A stretch of 11,203 nucleotides of DNA, taken from UBA3478 sp049596955 (GTDB lineage Bacteria > Bacteroidota > Bacteroidia > Flavobacteriales > Flavobacteriaceae). Shown one piece after another: positions 1 through 7,659 of the stretch. Where the stretch lies: contig JBMYMD010000039.1 in NCBI GenBank assembly GCA_049596955.1, positions 1 to 11,203 on the forward strand. The letters run 5' to 3'. Both the position numbers and the translations under genes were made by a program. Position 1 is the stretch's first letter; each line of letters opens with the position of its first letter. A model generated the notes under the pieces. It was not told the origin of the DNA. It saw nothing but the letters and a program-made list of their open reading frames with translations, and ran no database searches.

Positions 1-1009
1 CTGCCATACTATCATCCCTACCCACTAAATAACAACCGGTATTTGGTCCTGTAAAATGCCCTATAACACTTAGGTTTGGATTGGCTTTAATTTTAGAATA
101 GTCTTCTTGAGGAATGCTAAAAAGCAGCTCGTAATCTTCTCCACCCGACAGAGCGCATAAACTAGGATCTAACTTAAACTCTTCTGCAGTTCGAACCACT
201 GTTGGATCAATAGGTATTTTGTCCTCATAAATTTTACATCCTAAGGAACTCTCCTTACATAAATGCTTGATTTCTGAAGCTAGGCCGTCACTAATATCAA
301 TCATAGATGAAGGATTTACCTCTAACTGCTTTAGCAATTCGACGACATCCTTTCGAGCTTCAGGTTTGAGTTGTCTTTCGACCAAATAAGCGTACAAATC
401 TAAATCCGGTTGGTGTTGCTCGTTTACTTCGAAAACTTTACGCTCTCGCTCTAAAATTTGAAAACCTAAATAAGCGGCTCCTAAATCTCCACTAACCACG
501 ATTAAATCTCCCTCTTTAGCTCCGTCTCGACGGCAAGCCTTGTCTTTTTCAACACTTCCTATAGCGGTAACTGAAATCATCATTCCTTTAGTAGAACTCG
601 TGGTATCGCCACCCACAAGGTCAACACCATATGCCTTGCAAGCGGTTTCAACCCCTGCATAAAACTCCTTTAAGGCCTCGAGATTAAATCGGTTTGACAC
701 GGCAATTCCAAGGGTGATTTGGGTAGGGATGGCATTCATGGCGCAGATATCTGATAGATTTACCGTAACTGCCTTATAGCCTAAGTGCTTAAGCGGCATG
801 TATCCCAAATTAAAGTGCACTCCCTCGATGAGCAAGTCTGTTGACACCAATAGTTGCTCGTGCGCTGGCTCGAGTATTGCTGCATCGTCTCCAATACCTT
901 TTACGGTTGACTTTAGTTGATTTTCAAAGGATTTAGTGAGTTCATCTATCAATTTGAATTCGCCTAAGGATGAGGCACTCTGTGCAGGCGATTTTTGTTC
1001 TTCGAACAT
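1..1009 (-). CDS. thiL: Thiamine-monophosphate kinase ThiL, 3' end cut by window
   Basis: ThiL phosphorylates thiamine monophosphate to thiamine diphosphate with ATP, the last step of coenzyme biosynthesis, in the cytosol. Reading the minus strand from the ATG at 1009 gives 336 complete codons with no stop before the window edge. Family motifs appear in order: GIGDDAAIL (residues 38-46), STDLLIEGVHF (56-66, with the metal-binding type Asp58), NLSDICAM (84-91), GGDTTSS (133-139), IDISDGL (237-243) and GEDYELL (290-296). These are the Asp-rich Mg/ATP-binding motifs of the AIR synthase/PurM-like fold. The family is usually about 320-350 residues, so only a short C-terminal tail should be missing. 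The gene lies 125 bp downstream of the codirectional hydrolase, and a possible -7 promoter box lies in that gap, so it may be transcribed alone or with it. The start is the first ATG in frame before the conserved region. The identification is firm. Confidence 0.95.
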   Translation of the reverse strand, partial: MFEEQKSPAQSASSLGEFKLIDELTKSFENQLKSTVKGIGDDAAILEPAHEQLLVSTDLLIEGVHFNLGYMPLKHLGYKAVTVNLSDICAMNAIPTQITLGIAVSNRFNLEALKEFYAGVETACKAYGVDLVGGDTTSSTKGMMISVTAIGSVEKDKACRRDGAKEGDLIVVSGDLGAAYLGFQILERERKVFEVNEQHQPDLDLYAYLVERQLKPEARKDVVELLKQLEVNPSSMIDISDGLASEIKHLCKESSLGCKIYEDKIPIDPTVVRTAEEFKLDPSLCALSGGEDYELLFSIPQEDYSKIKANPNLSVIGHFTGPNTGCYLVGRDDSMA

Positions 1010-1045
1010 GCGCTAAAATTTTGGGTAAAAGTAATGGATATACTT

Positions 1046-1053
1046 CAAATTTA
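1046..1053 (-). promoter_or_regulatory. Possible -7 promoter box for thiL
   Basis: On the minus strand the octamer TAAATTTG matches the Bacteroidota -7 consensus TAnnTTTG. It ends 36 bases before the thiL ATG, which would leave a leader of roughly 30 nt. No TTG is seen at the expected -33 distance, so this is a weak call in AT-rich sequence. The gap 1010-1134 shows nothing else. Confidence 0.3.
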
Positions 1054-1134
1054 ATTGTTGAAATCGTTTTGGTCTTGATGATGGACTCTGTTTACGATTG
1101 CTGCTTTACCATTGCTACACTATTTGTTGTGGCG

Positions 1135-1608
1135 TCAAGTAGTTTTATTTGCAAAAAGTTGTGTATAAATAGCTTTAAAAGTATCAAGAGGAGTTCTATG
1201 ACCCATATCTGCCATCTCTACGATTTTAGCAGTATCAATAGCCATCTCTTTAGTGCGTTCTGGAATGACAACAGTATCTTGCATACCAAGAATTATGGTT
1301 CTCTGATAATCTTCTTTTCCGTATTTAAAATTATAGTCAACACTTCTGCTGTGAAGAGCAGGGTTAAACAACAACACTTCTATACGGGTATGAGAGCCTA
1401 AAACATCGGCGAAATATCCACCCATACTGCTACCAATAATCAAATCAGGATTACATTTAATCGCCAGCTCAACAAGTTCTTCAACAGACCAAGTTTTTGT
1501 TTTGTAGTCCATGGCAGGTGCATGAACTCTTCCTTGAGCTGCTAGAAAATCTATTTTTGCCCCACCCTGTTTACTTTCTAATCCGTGTAAGTACAATACG
1601 CTTTTCAT
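1135..1608 (-). CDS. YqiA/YcfP-like alpha/beta-fold hydrolase (esterase-like)
   Basis: This is a small 157-residue single-domain alpha/beta hydrolase, resembling the YqiA/UPF0227 group of putative esterases. It opens with the strand and oxyanion-type motif YLHGLESKQGG (residues 6-16). The nucleophile elbow GSSMGG puts the catalytic Ser at 61. Asp111 in GMQDTVV and His137 in DMGHRTP complete a plausible Ser-Asp-His triad in the right order and spacing. There is no signal peptide, so the protein should be cytosolic. The frame is open further upstream to an ATG at 1659, but those 17 extra residues do not look like part of the fold. The ATG at 1608 starts directly at the first beta strand and is preferred. 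The gene is divergent from the SUF operon and upstream of thiL on the same strand. The substrate is unknown; the fold and triad are secure, the exact subfamily less so. Confidence 0.85.
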   Translation of the reverse strand: MKSVLYLHGLESKQGGAKIDFLAAQGRVHAPAMDYKTKTWSVEELVELAIKCNPDLIIGSSMGGYFADVLGSHTRIEVLLFNPALHSRSVDYNFKYGKEDYQRTIILGMQDTVVIPERTKEMAIDTAKIVEMADMGHRTPLDTFKAIYTQLFANKTT

Positions 1609-1649
1609 AACATTTTTAAAATCGCATAAATCAATAATGAATGTAAGCA

Positions 1650-1682
1650 AAGTATGCAAGAGATCAACATTGAAGTATGCAA
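1650..1682. repeat. Short direct repeat AAGTATGCAA x2, candidate operator
   Basis: The decamer AAGTATGCAA occurs at 1650-1659 and again at 1673-1682, with starts 23 bp apart, close to two helical turns. The copy nearer the hydrolase overlaps TACTTTG on the minus strand (1648-1654), one base short of the -7 consensus, about 40 bases before the hydrolase ATG. The placement would suit a regulator of the hydrolase gene, but this is inference from position and repetition only. Confidence 0.35.
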
Positions 1683-1711
1683 CTTTATCTTCAAGGGTGT
1701 CTGATACACGT

Positions 1712-1729
1712 CTTTAAGCGTTTTTAAAG
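1712..1729. repeat. Inverted repeat upstream of suf promoter, candidate operator
   Basis: CTTTAA (1712-1717) and its complement TTAAAG (1724-1729) flank a 6-base spacer. The dyad centre lies about 40 bp upstream of the -7 box of the SUF operon. It could be a regulator site, but a 6-bp AT-rich arm can arise by chance. Confidence 0.25.
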
Positions 1730-1761
1730 TTCTTAATTCATATAAAATCTCAGTTAAAACG

Positions 1762-1769
1762 TATATTTG
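1762..1769 (+). promoter_or_regulatory. Probable -7 promoter box of the SUF operon
   Basis: TATATTTG is an exact match to the Bacteroidota -7 consensus TAnnTTTG. It ends 23 bases before the iscA ATG, which implies a leader of about 16-19 nt. No clear TTG stands at the -33 position (roughly 1736-1744); the sequence there is an AT tract. It is the only good match just ahead of the nine-gene operon, and gaps within the operon are too small for other obvious promoters. Confidence 0.55.
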
Positions 1770-1792
1770 TAGCCAATTTTGACGTATAAATT

Positions 1793-2122
1793 ATGATTAA
1801 AGTTGCGGTTACGGCAAGAGACAAAGTAATCTCATTGATGAAAGAGGAGGGCTTTAGCGCCGAGAGCGATTATGTTCGCGTTGGTGTAAAAAGTGGAGGT
1901 TGCAGTGGCTTGTCTTACGAATTGACGTTCGATCGAGAAATAAGAGATACAGATAAAATTTTCGAAGACAATCAAATCAAAATTGCAGTTGATAAAAAAA
2001 GCTTTTTGTATTTGATTGGGACCACACTAGATTATTCAGGCGGATTAAATGGCAAAGGGTTTGTATTTAACAATCCTAACGCACAGCGCACTTGTGGTTG
2101 TGGAGAGAGTTTTTCATTATAA
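1793..2122 (+). CDS. iscA: Iron-sulfur cluster assembly accessory protein, HesB/IscA family (A-type carrier)
   Basis: A-type carriers bind a [2Fe-2S] or [4Fe-4S] cluster or iron through three cysteines and help deliver clusters to target proteins in the cytosol. The 109-residue protein has the complete family signature: Cys37 in VKSGGCSGLSY and the C-terminal pair Cys101/Cys103 in TCGCGESF. Length is typical. It is the first gene of the SUF operon, with a probable promoter directly upstream and sufB starting 8 bp after its stop. This position is occupied by an IscA/SufA-type gene in many Bacteroidota. Sequence alone does not separate the IscA, SufA and ErpA subtypes; in this context it plays the SufA role. 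No Shine-Dalgarno sequence precedes the start. Confidence 0.93.
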   Translation: MIKVAVTARDKVISLMKEEGFSAESDYVRVGVKSGGCSGLSYELTFDREIRDTDKIFEDNQIKIAVDKKSFLYLIGTTLDYSGGLNGKGFVFNNPNAQRTCGCGESFSL

Positions 2123-2130
2123 TCTAAAAA

Positions 2131-3576
2131 ATGGCTTATACAGAAGAAGAATTAAAAAAAGAGTTAGAGACCAAAGAATACGAATACGGCTTTTACACTG
2201 ACATTGAAGCAGACACCCTTCCGAAAGGACTCAGTAGAGAAACGGTAATGGCGATTTCAAAGAAGAAGTCAGAGCCAGACTGGATGATGCACTGGAGGCT
2301 AGAAGCTTTTGAGGTTTGGAAAAAAATGACTGAACCTGACTGGCCTAACGTCACTTATGAAAAACCAGATTTTCAAGACATTTCTTATTATTCAGCGCCA
2401 AACAATAAACCTAAATACGAAAGTTTAGACGAAGTTGACCCTGAATTGCTCTCGACTTTTGAGCGATTGGGAATATCACTTGATGAGCAAAAAAAGTTAG
2501 CTGGAGTGGCTGTAGATGTTGTAATGGATTCTGTTTCTGTTGCGACAACTTTTAAAGAGACTTTAGCCGAAAAAGGAATTATTTTTTGTTCTATATCCGA
2601 GGCTATCAAAGAGCATCCAGAATTGGTTAAAAAATATTTAGGAACGGTAGTGCCACCAAAAGACAATTTTTATGCCGCCCTTAATTCGGCAGTCTTTTCA
2701 GACGGAAGTTTTTGCTATATACCCAAAGGGGTGAGGTGTCCGATGGAGCTATCTACTTATTTCAGAATAAACCAAGCAGGGACAGGTCAATTTGAGCGCA
2801 CCTTGGTTATCGCAGACAAAGAAAGTTATGTGAGTTATCTAGAAGGATGTACAGCGCCTTCAAGAGACGAAAACCAACTTCATGCAGCAGTAGTAGAATT
2901 GATTGCCCTTGACGGTTCAGAGATCAAATACTCCACAGTTCAAAATTGGTTTCCAGGAGACAAAGAAGGTAAAGGAGGGGTTTTCAATTTTGTTACTAAG
3001 AGAGGGCTTTGCGAAAAAAATGCAAAAATATCTTGGACACAGGTCGAAACAGGCTCGGCTGTGACATGGAAATATCCTTCATGCATACTCAAAGGAGACA
3101 ATTCCATTGGCGAGTTCTATTCCATTGCTGTAACCAATAATTTTCAGCAAGCCGATACGGGGACCAAAATGGTTCATTTAGGAAAGAATACCAAGAGCAC
3201 CATCATCTCTAAAGGTATATCTGCTGGAAAATCTCAGAATTCTTACCGAGGTTTGGTTCAGGTTGGAGCAAGAGCTCAGAATGCTCGAAACTTTTCACAA
3301 TGCGACTCGCTTCTTATGGGAAATGAATGTGGAGCTCACACCTTTCCGTACATCGAGGCAAAAAACAAAACGGCTCAGATCGAACATGAAGCGACAACGA
3401 GTAAAATCGGAGAAGATCAGATTTTTTACTGCAATCAAAGGGGAATAGATACTGAAAAAGCAATTGCCTTAATCGTAAACGGCTTTAGTAAAGAAGTACT
3501 CAATAAACTTCCGATGGAGTTTGCAGTAGAAGCCCAAAAATTATTAGAAATAAGCCTTGAAGGCTCAGTAGGATAA
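2131..3576 (+). CDS. sufB: Fe-S cluster assembly scaffold protein SufB
   Basis: SufB is the core scaffold of the SufB-SufC2-SufD complex, on which the nascent Fe-S cluster is built from sulfur supplied by SufS-SufE. The protein is 481 residues, close to the 495 of E. coli SufB, and lines up with it over the C-terminal half with a constant offset of 14. Cys391 in NFSQCDSLL corresponds to E. coli Cys405, and Glu420 in IEHEATTSKIGED to Glu434. Cys240 in LEGCTAPSRDENQLH corresponds to Cys254, at the start of the proposed sulfur path. The central region (about 190-440) is the beta-helix core, and the C-terminus has the family ending LLEISLEGSVG. The start follows the iscA stop by 8 bp and is preceded by an A-rich stretch rather than a Shine-Dalgarno sequence. 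All key residues are intact. Confidence 0.97.
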   Translation: MAYTEEELKKELETKEYEYGFYTDIEADTLPKGLSRETVMAISKKKSEPDWMMHWRLEAFEVWKKMTEPDWPNVTYEKPDFQDISYYSAPNNKPKYESLDEVDPELLSTFERLGISLDEQKKLAGVAVDVVMDSVSVATTFKETLAEKGIIFCSISEAIKEHPELVKKYLGTVVPPKDNFYAALNSAVFSDGSFCYIPKGVRCPMELSTYFRINQAGTGQFERTLVIADKESYVSYLEGCTAPSRDENQLHAAVVELIALDGSEIKYSTVQNWFPGDKEGKGGVFNFVTKRGLCEKNAKISWTQVETGSAVTWKYPSCILKGDNSIGEFYSIAVTNNFQQADTGTKMVHLGKNTKSTIISKGISAGKSQNSYRGLVQVGARAQNARNFSQCDSLLMGNECGAHTFPYIEAKNKTAQIEHEATTSKIGEDQIFYCNQRGIDTEKAIALIVNGFSKEVLNKLPMEFAVEAQKLLEISLEGSVG

Positions 3577-3593
3577 ACAAGCACTAAATACAC

Positions 3594-4334
3594 ATGCTAA
3601 AAATTGAGAATTTACACGCGTCAATTGACGGTAAAGATATTTTAAGAGGGATAAACCTAGAGGTAAAACCCGGGGAAGTTCACGCAATTATGGGGCCAAA
3701 TGGCTCAGGTAAAAGCACATTGGCTTCGGTTGTTGCCGGTAAAGAAGATTACGAGGTAACAGAAGGGTCTATCAGCTTTGAAGGAGAGGACATTATCGAG
3801 ATGGCGCCAGAAGAGCGAGCTCATATGGGTCTGTTTTTATCTTTTCAGTATCCTGTTGAAATTCCAGGAGTATCGGTAACCAACTTTATCAAGACGGCCA
3901 TTAACGAATCTCGAAAAGCTAAAGAGCTCGAAGAAATGCCAGCTAGTGAAATGCTTGCAAAAATTAGAGAAAAGTCTAGCATGCTAGAAATCGATAGAAA
4001 GTTTTTATCTAGAAGCTTAAATGAAGGCTTTTCTGGTGGAGAGAAAAAGCGCAATGAAATTTTTCAATTGGCTATGCTCGAGCCTAAATTGGCAATATTA
4101 GACGAGACAGATTCAGGATTAGATATCGATGCCTTACGCATTGTTGCCAATGGAGTCAACAAATTGAGAAGTGCTGAAAACGCAACCGTTGTTATTACGC
4201 ATTACCAGCGATTATTGGACTACATCGAACCCGATTATGTTCATGTTTTATATCAGGGTAAGATTGTAAAATCAGGAACAAAAGAGCTGGCCTTGCAGCT
4301 AGAAGATAAAGGATACGATTGGATCAAAGCATAA
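3594..4334 (+). CDS. sufC: Fe-S assembly ATPase SufC (ABC-type)
   Basis: SufC is a soluble ABC-type ATPase that binds SufB and SufD and drives the structural change needed for cluster assembly. In 246 residues it shows Walker A GPNGSGKST (34-42), Q-loop Gln85 in SFQYPVEIPGV, an ABC signature in the SufC form FSGGEKKRNE (146-155), Walker B LAILDE (167-171), D-loop SGLDIDAL, and the switch His203 in ITHYQRLLDY. The SGGEKKR signature and the ETDSGLD segment are diagnostic for SufC against transport ATPases. There are no membrane segments. It starts 17 bp after sufB and is followed after 8 bp by sufD. Length and motifs are normal. Confidence 0.97.
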   Translation: MLKIENLHASIDGKDILRGINLEVKPGEVHAIMGPNGSGKSTLASVVAGKEDYEVTEGSISFEGEDIIEMAPEERAHMGLFLSFQYPVEIPGVSVTNFIKTAINESRKAKELEEMPASEMLAKIREKSSMLEIDRKFLSRSLNEGFSGGEKKRNEIFQLAMLEPKLAILDETDSGLDIDALRIVANGVNKLRSAENATVVITHYQRLLDYIEPDYVHVLYQGKIVKSGTKELALQLEDKGYDWIKA

Positions 4335-4342
4335 GTTCAAGC

Positions 4343-5659
4343 ATGGAGTTAAAAGAAAATATACTTTCGTCTTTTATTGCATTTGAGCAAAACGTCGATG
4401 TCAACAAACCTCTGCATCAAAAAAGAGCTGAGGCTTTAAAGGTGTTTGACCAACAGGGTTTTCCCACTAAGAAAATGGAGGCTTGGAAATATACTTCTTT
4501 AGAATCTTTAAAGAAGACCAATTACAACCTGCTTCCAAAGCCAAGTGAAGTTTTAGACTATAAAAATGTCAAGAAGTACTTTCTACACGAGATGGACACG
4601 TATAAGCTCGTCTTTGTCAATGGAGAATACAGTTCATTTTTGTCGGAGACCACGCATGATGGCGTAGATATTTGCTTGATGAGTTCAGCCATTACCAAAG
4701 AAAAGTACAAGCGAGTCATAGATAATTATTTTGATAAAATCGCAGACACTAAAGACGCCTTGAGCCGGCTGAACACCGCTTTTATCAAAGAGGGAGCATA
4801 CATTTATATTCCAAAGAGTAAAGCGCCTATAAAGCCGGTTGAAATCGTTTATTTGACCACTTCAAAAGACAATGCATCTATGATTCAGCCCAGAAACCTA
4901 ATTGTGGCTGAAGAAAATGCTGAGGTTCAAATCATAGAGCGCCATCAAAACCTTACGACAAATGAAGTTTTGACCAACGTGGTTACTGAAATTTTTGCAC
5001 ACAAGAGCGCGAGAGTTGACATGTACAAACTTCAAATGGACACTAAGACAAGTTCTTTAATAGATAACACCTTTATAGAACAACACGAAAAAAGTTTAGT
5101 GCGAGTTCACACCTTTTCATTCGGAGGAAAGTTGGTGCGCAACAATCTTAATTTCTATCAAAAAGGATCGTACATCGACTCCGTTTTAAAAGGAACAACC
5201 ATTATTGAAGACACTCAGCACGTTGATCACTACACCTTGGTGCATCACGCAGAACCTAATTGTGAAAGTCATCAAGATTATAAAGGCATTTTTTCAGGAC
5301 GCTCAACAGGGGTGTTTAACGGAAAGATTATAGTCGATAAAATCGCTCAAAAAACGAATGCTTTTCAGCAAAACAACAATTTAATTGTAGACGATAAGGC
5401 CACAGTGAATACCAAACCGCAATTAGAAATTTTTGCAGATGACGTCAAGTGTTCTCACGGCTGTACCATCGGACAATTAGACAGAAGTGCGCTTTTCTAT
5501 CTTCAATCTAGAGGAATACCTAAAAAAGAAGCCGAGGCGCTGTTGATGTACGCCTTCGCAAATGATGTTTTAGAAAGCGTTAAAATTGAGGCTGTACGAA
5601 AAAGGGTAAAAGAGCAAATTGCTGACAAATTAGGAGTACGTCTTGGTTTTGAATTTTAG
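4343..5659 (+). CDS. sufD: Fe-S cluster assembly protein SufD
   Basis: SufD is the SufB paralogue that pairs with SufB and SufC in the scaffold complex and is needed for iron acquisition by it. The chosen frame gives 438 residues with the family C-terminal block KPQLEIFADDVKCSHGCTIG. His372 in this block corresponds to the functional E. coli His360, and Cys370 stands two residues before it. The segment RSALFYLQSRGIPKKEAEALL follows, as in other SufD proteins. The N-terminal part has the KKMEAWKYTSL motif typical of SufD. The frame is also open from an ATG at 4319, which would overlap sufC by 16 bp. The ATG at 4343 sits 8 bp after the sufC stop, matches the spacing elsewhere in the operon, and drops a non-conserved MDQSISSS extension, so it is preferred. 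Confidence 0.95.
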   Translation: MELKENILSSFIAFEQNVDVNKPLHQKRAEALKVFDQQGFPTKKMEAWKYTSLESLKKTNYNLLPKPSEVLDYKNVKKYFLHEMDTYKLVFVNGEYSSFLSETTHDGVDICLMSSAITKEKYKRVIDNYFDKIADTKDALSRLNTAFIKEGAYIYIPKSKAPIKPVEIVYLTTSKDNASMIQPRNLIVAEENAEVQIIERHQNLTTNEVLTNVVTEIFAHKSARVDMYKLQMDTKTSSLIDNTFIEQHEKSLVRVHTFSFGGKLVRNNLNFYQKGSYIDSVLKGTTIIEDTQHVDHYTLVHHAEPNCESHQDYKGIFSGRSTGVFNGKIIVDKIAQKTNAFQQNNNLIVDDKATVNTKPQLEIFADDVKCSHGCTIGQLDRSALFYLQSRGIPKKEAEALLMYAFANDVLESVKIEAVRKRVKEQIADKLGVRLGFEF

Positions 5660-5670
5660 CACATAACCAC

Positions 5671-6897
5671 ATGCACAAAACTGATTTTCCAGTTGAAAAA
5701 TACCGTAAAGACTTTCCTATTCTTGAGAGGAAAATAGGAAAATACCCATTGGCATATTTTGACAATGCAGCTACGAGTCAAACACCGAATCAGGTCATAG
5801 AGGCTATCTCAAATTATTACGCCACTTACAATTCGAATATTCATCGAGGCGTACATACATTATCTAATGAGGCTACGGATGCTTATGAGCAGTCTCGAAA
5901 AAAAATACAACAGCATTTTAATGCCGCCCATTCTCATGAAATAATTTTTACCTCGGGTACAACCCACGCCATTAATTTAGTGGCTTCTGGATTTAAGAAT
6001 TTCATCAAAGCCGGAGATGAACTCATTGTATCAGCTTTAGAGCACCATTCTAACATTGTTCCTTGGCAAATGCTTTGTGAACAGACCGGTGCAGTATTGA
6101 AAGTCATACCCATGCTTCAATCGGGAATCCTCGATATGAAGGCTTTCGACCAAATGCTGAGCGAGAAGACAAAACTTATTTTTTGTAACCATGTCTCTAA
6201 TGCTCTTGGCGTGATTAATCCTATTTCAGAACTCATTGAAAAAGGGCATAGCGTAGGGGCGGCAGTGTTGATTGATGGCGCACAAGCAGCACCGCATATT
6301 CAGGCTGACGTTCAAGAATTAGATGTCGATTTCTATGTGGTTAGTGCACACAAAATGTGTGGTCCTACAGGAGTAGGAGTGCTTTATGCCAAAGAAGAAT
6401 GGCTCAATAAATTACCACCTTATCAGGGAGGCGGAGAAATGATTGCTGAGGTTTCTTTCGAGAAAACTACTTATGCGGGTCTTCCTCACAAATTCGAAGC
6501 AGGAACACCCAATATCTGCGGCGGAATTGCTTTTGGAGCAGCGCTTGATTATATGAACGCGATAGGGATTAAAAATATAGCTGAGTACGAAAACGAACTT
6601 TTGACTTATGCGACAACGCGTTTAAAAGAAATTTCAGAGCTCCGCATCATAGGTGACGTTGCGCATAAAACAGCCGTTATTTCTTTTGTGGTCGAGGGAG
6701 CACATCCCTATGATATCGGAAGTATTTTAGATAAAATGGGTATTGCTGTGCGAACAGGACACCACTGTGCACAACCTATAATGGATTTCTATCAAATTCC
6801 AGGAACAATAAGGGCTAGTTTTAGTTTTTATAATACCTTCGAAGAAATAGACCGTTTAATTGAAGCCTTGAAAAGAGCCTTAAGCATGTTGTTGTAA
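5671..6897 (+). CDS. sufS: Cysteine desulfurase SufS
   Basis: SufS is a PLP-dependent group II cysteine desulfurase: it converts cysteine to alanine and holds the sulfur as a persulfide for SufE. The 408-residue protein carries YFDNAATSQTP near the N-terminus (29-39), His125 in ALEHHSN stacking on PLP, Asp202 in LIDGAQA, the PLP Schiff-base Lys228 in VSAHKMCGPTGVG, and the catalytic Cys366 in VRTGHHCAQPIM. The short active-site loop around RTGHHCAQP is the group II (SufS-like) form, unlike the longer loop of IscS/NifS. It starts 11 bp after sufD, and its TAA shares one base with the sufE ATG (TAATG), suggesting translational coupling to its partner. Confidence 0.97.
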   Translation: MHKTDFPVEKYRKDFPILERKIGKYPLAYFDNAATSQTPNQVIEAISNYYATYNSNIHRGVHTLSNEATDAYEQSRKKIQQHFNAAHSHEIIFTSGTTHAINLVASGFKNFIKAGDELIVSALEHHSNIVPWQMLCEQTGAVLKVIPMLQSGILDMKAFDQMLSEKTKLIFCNHVSNALGVINPISELIEKGHSVGAAVLIDGAQAAPHIQADVQELDVDFYVVSAHKMCGPTGVGVLYAKEEWLNKLPPYQGGGEMIAEVSFEKTTYAGLPHKFEAGTPNICGGIAFGAALDYMNAIGIKNIAEYENELLTYATTRLKEISELRIIGDVAHKTAVISFVVEGAHPYDIGSILDKMGIAVRTGHHCAQPIMDFYQIPGTIRASFSFYNTFEEIDRLIEALKRALSMLL

Positions 6898-7328
6898 TGA
6901 GTAGCATCAAAGACATACAAGAAGAGATAAAGGAAGAGTTCATGCAATTCGAAGATTGGATGGAACGCTATGAATACATGATTGATCTTGGAAGAAGTCT
7001 TCCGCTTATCGACCAGGCCTATAAAACCGATGAATACATTATTAAAGGTTGTCAGAGTAAAGTTTGGGTTTATGCCGAACTCAACGACGACAAGCTAGTC
7101 TTTACTGCAGACAGTGACGCCATTATCACCAAAGGAATTATCGCTATTTTAATCAGAGCTTTTAGCAATCAGCATCCTTCTGATATTATGAACGCTGAAA
7201 CGGGCTTTATTGATGAAATAGGTCTAAAAGAACATTTATCTCCCACTCGTGCAAACGGGCTGGTGAGTATGATCAAACAGATTAAACTCTACGCACTGGC
7301 TTTTCAGACACAAATCAAAGAATCATGA
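6897..7328 (+). CDS. sufE: Sulfur acceptor protein SufE
   Basis: SufE accepts the persulfide sulfur from SufS, stimulates its activity, and hands the sulfur to SufB. The 143-residue protein has the family core DLGRSLPLIDQAYKTDEYIIKGCQSKVWV, with the acceptor Cys52 matching E. coli Cys51, followed by the segment SDAIITKGIIAILIRAFSNQHPSDI. Its start overlaps the sufS stop by one base, and its own stop overlaps the start of the next gene by 4 bp (ATGA), so SufS, SufE and SufT are probably translated in a coupled way. It is a SufE, not a SufU: it lacks the several zinc-ligand cysteines of SufU. Confidence 0.95.
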   Translation: MSSIKDIQEEIKEEFMQFEDWMERYEYMIDLGRSLPLIDQAYKTDEYIIKGCQSKVWVYAELNDDKLVFTADSDAIITKGIIAILIRAFSNQHPSDIMNAETGFIDEIGLKEHLSPTRANGLVSMIKQIKLYALAFQTQIKES

Positions 7329-7648
7329 GTACAGAAATAAACACCCAGCAACTCGGAGAACAAATTGTTAAAGTTTTAAAAGGCATTTTTGACCCAGAAA
7401 TTCCAGTAGATATTTATGAATTAGGCTTGATTTACGATGTTATGGTGAATGAAGATTACGACGTCAAAATTTTAATGACACTTACTTCGCCAAATTGTCC
7501 GGTAGCAGAGTCTTTGCCCTTGGAGGTAAAAGAAAAAGTTAAATCCATTGATGAGATCAAAGACGTAGAAGTCGAAATCACCTTTGACCCTCCTTGGACG
7601 CAAGAGCTGATGAGTGAAGAAGCAAAATTAGAATTGGGAATGCTTTAA
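7325..7648 (+). CDS. sufT: SufT-like MIP18/DUF59 family Fe-S maturation protein
   Basis: This is a 107-residue single-domain MIP18 family (DUF59) protein. Members of this family include bacterial SufT, which is reported to support maturation of Fe-S proteins, and eukaryotic CIA2. Visible motifs are FDPEIPVDIYELGLIYDV (22-39), the TSPNCPVAESLP segment with Cys58, and the C-terminal FDPPWTQELMSEEAKLELGM. All are family hallmarks, and Cys58 is the conserved cysteine. It overlaps sufE by 4 bp (ATGA) and is followed after 11 bp by the DUF2480 gene. It lacks the longer N-terminal extension found in some SufT proteins, so naming it SufT rests partly on the operon. A role as cluster-transfer factor is inference from family and context. 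Confidence 0.9.
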   Translation: MSTEINTQQLGEQIVKVLKGIFDPEIPVDIYELGLIYDVMVNEDYDVKILMTLTSPNCPVAESLPLEVKEKVKSIDEIKDVEVEITFDPPWTQELMSEEAKLELGML

Positions 7649-7659
7649 TTACCATCAAG

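Noticed and set aside
970..1401. Plus-strand open frame of 143 codons
   Set aside because: It runs antisense to the 5' end of thiL and the 3' half of the hydrolase gene, has no recognisable motif and an unnatural composition.
1609..1659. Longer N-terminus for the hydrolase from an ATG at 1659
   Set aside because: The 17 extra residues precede the first beta strand of the fold, are not family-like, and would take up most of the candidate control region.
4319..4342. Upstream start for sufD overlapping sufC by 16 bp
   Set aside because: The MDQSISSS extension is not SufD-like, and the ATG at 4343 has the usual 8-bp spacing after the sufC stop.
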